Assembly (NCBI GenBank): GCA_014804495.1
Contig: JAAUZS010000078.1
Coordinates: 1-8,771 of the forward strand
Length of the DNA: 8,771 bases
Source: Lachnospiraceae bacterium
GTDB taxonomy: Bacteria > Bacillota > Clostridia > Lachnospirales > Lachnospiraceae
Direction: 5' to 3'
The notes beneath the pieces are model-generated. The model saw nothing but the letters and a program-made list of their open reading frames with translations. It was not told the origin of the DNA and did no database searches. The position numbers and the translations under genes are program-made. Of this stretch, positions 7,225 to 8,771 are shown in pieces (position 1 is the stretch's first letter; every line of letters begins with the position of its first letter).

Positions 7225-7965
7225 ATGAATCAGGAGCTATTGTTTGCACAGACATTGGAACAGGTCAGGAAGACTGCAAAAGAACAGGGAAATTGTATTT
7301 CAAAGGAACAGGTAGAAGAGGCGTTTGCCGCTCTTAATCTGAACGAAGAAAAGCTGAATATGGTATTTGACTATCTTAAACAGCATAAGGTCGGGGTTGA
7401 CGAGCCTGTTAATTTGGATGATTATCTCAGTGAAGAGGAAGTTGATTATCTGGAAGGTTATTTAAAGCAGATGGAAGAACTGCCAAAGACAACGTCTGGC
7501 GAGCAGGAAGCGATTACGTTGTCTGCGATGGCGGGAGATACGGCCGCACAGAATCGGCTGACTCAGATTTTCCTGCCGAATGTTGTGGAAATAGCGAAGC
7601 TTTATACGGGGCAGGGTGTGCTTTTGGAAGATTTAATCGGAGAAGGAAATGTTGCACTTGCTATGGGTGTTACTATGCTGGGAGCGCTTGAGAATGCTTC
7701 GGAAGCCCAGGGAATGCTTGGGAAAATGATTATGGATGCGATGGAAGAATATATAGCGGAAAACACAGACGAGATAGAAAAGGACAGAAAGATTGCCGAT
7801 AAAGTTAATAAGGTAGCGGATAAAGCAAATGAACTGGCGGAAGATTTACACCGGAAGGTGACTGTAGAAGAATTGATGAATGAGACAGGTATGAGCAGAA
7901 AAGTTATTATGGACGCTATGCGCATAAGTGCCGATAAAATAGAGGCTATACAAAAATGCCTATAG
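7225..7965 (+). CDS. Truncated sigma-70-like protein, probable RNA polymerase-associated regulator
   Basis: This 246-residue soluble protein shows fragments of a sigma factor in the normal order. Residues 5-60 resemble region 1.1 (GNCISKEQVEEAF, then DYLKQHKVGV). An acidic linker spans 64-86. Residues 103-150 match regions 2.1-2.2, the core-polymerase contact (LPNVVEIAKLYTGQG, DLIGEGNVAL). Residues 194-243 match region 3 (ANELAEDL, KVTVEELMNETGMS). Between them the aromatic residues of 2.3-2.4 that melt and read the -10 box are absent, and the protein ends before any region 4. A normal sigma role is therefore unlikely; a decoy, anti-sigma or polymerase-binding role is inferred. I start at 7225, where GGAG lies 10 bases upstream; the ATG at 7195 has no ribosome site. 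The gap to the upstream gene is 42 bases. Confidence 0.85.
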   Translation: MNQELLFAQTLEQVRKTAKEQGNCISKEQVEEAFAALNLNEEKLNMVFDYLKQHKVGVDEPVNLDDYLSEEEVDYLEGYLKQMEELPKTTSGEQEAITLSAMAGDTAAQNRLTQIFLPNVVEIAKLYTGQGVLLEDLIGEGNVALAMGVTMLGALENASEAQGMLGKMIMDAMEEYIAENTDEIEKDRKIADKVNKVADKANELAEDLHRKVTVEELMNETGMSRKVIMDAMRISADKIEAIQKCL

Positions 7966-7995
7966 GTATTCTGAATAATAGGAGATTCACGGAAC

Positions 7996-8418
7996 ATGGA
8001 GTATCAGGATAATGATTTTAAATATTTTATGCAGGACGTAGGAAATCTGTATATGGGCGCACGCTATAGTTATAAAGAGATTATAGAGAATGAAATGGTG
8101 CCGTTTAAATTAAAGAGTATCATAGAACATTATATTATGAAAGATACGCAGGCGGATACAACATTGGAGAGCCAGTTTTACTATATGGGCGGCGATGACT
8201 TTTCCTATAAAACATATATGCAGCTCAAGGCAAAGGTTAAAGTATGTATGTATGTAGAGAAGAAATCTTTTTTGGGAGAGAAGAAAATGGTCTATAGTAA
8301 TAGGAATATTCCGATTGACAAATTTGTTCAGATGAATCTGGCACAGAAGAAAAAATATGGTGTAAAAATACAGGAAATTGCTATTTCCAAGCTTGCAATG
8401 ATGTCTTTCAGCTTATGA
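7996..8418 (+). CDS. Conserved-looking protein of unknown function
   Basis: I cannot assign this 140-residue protein to a named family, though it reads like hypothetical proteins of Lachnospiraceae. It has no signal peptide or membrane segment. It is rich in Tyr, Met and Lys, with a helical N-terminal half (FKYFMQDVGNLYMGARYSYKE) and a more beta-like second half (KVKVCMYVEKK, KYGVKIQEIAI). The only Cys is residue 83. GGAG at 7981-7984 is 11 bases before the ATG. It starts 30 bases after the sigma-like gene and is last before the terminator at 8544, so it is very probably in the same operon. A role tied to the sigma-like protein is possible but rests on position alone. Confidence 0.82.
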   Translation: MEYQDNDFKYFMQDVGNLYMGARYSYKEIIENEMVPFKLKSIIEHYIMKDTQADTTLESQFYYMGGDDFSYKTYMQLKAKVKVCMYVEKKSFLGEKKMVYSNRNIPIDKFVQMNLAQKKKYGVKIQEIAISKLAMMSFSL

Positions 8419-8425
8419 TTTTGGT

Positions 8426-8438
8426 CGTGATAATCACG
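8426..8438. repeat. Perfect 13-bp palindrome after the last operon gene
   Basis: CGTGAT and ATCACG flank a single A, 7 bases after the stop at 8418. A spacer of one base suits a protein-binding site better than an RNA hairpin. The rest of 8419-8543 holds no gene I can support. A small hairpin, GTAAAA/TTTTAC with loop TTCCCC, lies at 8523-8540. Confidence 0.4.
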
Positions 8439-8543
8439 CGATAACTTACAAATTATTTAACGCAGAAAGTACTTGATTTTGACAATGATTTCTGATAAAC
8501 TGACTCTACTAGACAAAATCTGGTAAAATTCCCCTTTTACACT

Positions 8544-8582
8544 GAACCGGTAGAAACAATTTTTGTTTTTGCCGGTTCTTTT
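8544..8582 (+). terminator. Rho-independent terminator of the pseudo-rhomboid operon
   Basis: Positions 8544-8559 pair with 8563-8578 over 16 bp, including a GAACCGG/CCGGTTC base and two G-U pairs. The loop is three T and TTTTAT follows. The G-U pairs exist only in the plus-strand RNA, which fixes the direction. It lies 126 bases after the last stop. Confidence 0.88.
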
Positions 8583-8596
8583 ATCTTATATATACT

Positions 8597-8625
8597 TTGC
8601 TAATTTTTATCGTAAGTGATATACT
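8597..8625 (+). promoter_or_regulatory. Upstream predicted promoter of the gene beyond the right edge
   Basis: TTGCTA (8597-8602) and TATACT (8620-8625) are separated by 17 bases, with a TG extension (TGA at 8617-8619). A transcript from near 8632 would carry the two hairpins at 8653-8695 in its leader. Confidence 0.5.
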
Positions 8626-8652
8626 AAGCTCAGGCTCAGCAGCCAGAGAAAA

Positions 8653-8695
8653 CACAAGCGTTGCTTGTGCTATAAGAATTACTTCGTAATTCTTA
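8653..8695. repeat. Two adjacent perfect hairpins
   Basis: CACAAGC (8653-8659) pairs with GCTTGTG (8663-8669) around loop GTT. Three bases later a 10-bp stem, TAAGAATTAC/GTAATTCTTA (8673-8682/8686-8695), closes on loop TTC. No T run follows, so neither is a plus-strand terminator. They may be a dispersed intergenic palindromic element or part of a regulatory leader; no second copy is in this window. Confidence 0.6.
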
Positions 8696-8710
8696 CTGGA
8701 ATGATTTACT

Positions 8711-8738
8711 TTTACCGCTTATATGGCTATGATATAAT
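8711..8738 (+). promoter_or_regulatory. Downstream predicted promoter of the gene beyond the right edge
   Basis: TTTACC (8711-8716) and a perfect TATAAT (8733-8738) are separated by 16 bases, with a TG extension (TGA at 8730-8732). AAAGGA at 8756-8761 would be the ribosome binding site of a gene whose start codon falls just past 8771. The leader would be short, about 25-30 bases. Confidence 0.65.
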
Positions 8739-8771
8739 AAAATATTAATAAACAGAAAGGAATAGCAGGAA

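Noticed and set aside
7225..7965. Functional alternative sigma factor
   Set aside because: Regions 2.3, 2.4 and 4 are not recognisable, so specific promoter opening is unlikely.
8478..8510. TTGACA promoter in the operon's 3' region
   Set aside because: A TTGACA is present near 8478, but no acceptable -10 box lies 16-18 bases downstream, and no gene follows before the terminator.

Overview
The window looks like chromosomal DNA from an AT-rich, low-GC Gram-positive anaerobe, most likely a Lachnospiraceae-type clostridium. The reasons are GGAG-type ribosome binding sites before nearly every gene, strong TATAAT promoters, U-tailed terminators, a 1411-residue double-activase/DUF2229 protein, and a 58-residue Cys-rich protein that resembles DUF6472. 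Both of these protein types are, to my knowledge, common in that family. I see no insertion sequence, phage gene, CRISPR array, tRNA or rRNA.

Layout, left to right. Positions 20-61 are a terminator for a plus-strand gene lying left of the window. metA (178-1095, minus) is a stand-alone homoserine O-acyltransferase. Its promoter is back-to-back with the promoter of a two-gene plus-strand unit: 1239-1529, unknown, and 1548-1724, the DUF6472-like small Cys-rich protein. The two -35 boxes lie inside one 12-bp palindrome. The small unit converges on the 4.2-kb activase gene (1733-5968, minus), and the two share a hairpin (1712-1747) that contains both stop codons. Positions 5969-6297 are a divergent regulatory region with a promoter on each strand.

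To the right, a plus-strand operon holds a derlin-like, apparently catalytically dead rhomboid membrane protein with a C-terminal zinc-binding tail (6298-7182), a sigma-70-like protein lacking recognisable promoter-melting and -35-binding regions (7225-7965), and a 140-residue protein of unknown function (7996-8418). It ends at a strong terminator (8544-8582). Its leader contains a 14-bp hairpin whose right arm can instead pair with the Shine-Dalgarno sequence, giving a possible translational on/off switch. Positions 8585-8771 are promoter and hairpin sequence leading into a gene that begins just past the right edge.

How the genes may work together. metA feeds methionine synthesis. The activase is predicted to use ATP to drive low-potential electron transfer through iron-sulfur clusters, but its substrate is unknown. 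The most novel item is the right-hand operon: a membrane pseudo-rhomboid, a truncated sigma-like protein and an unknown protein behind a switch-like leader. This suggests, as inference only, a membrane-linked system acting on RNA polymerase.
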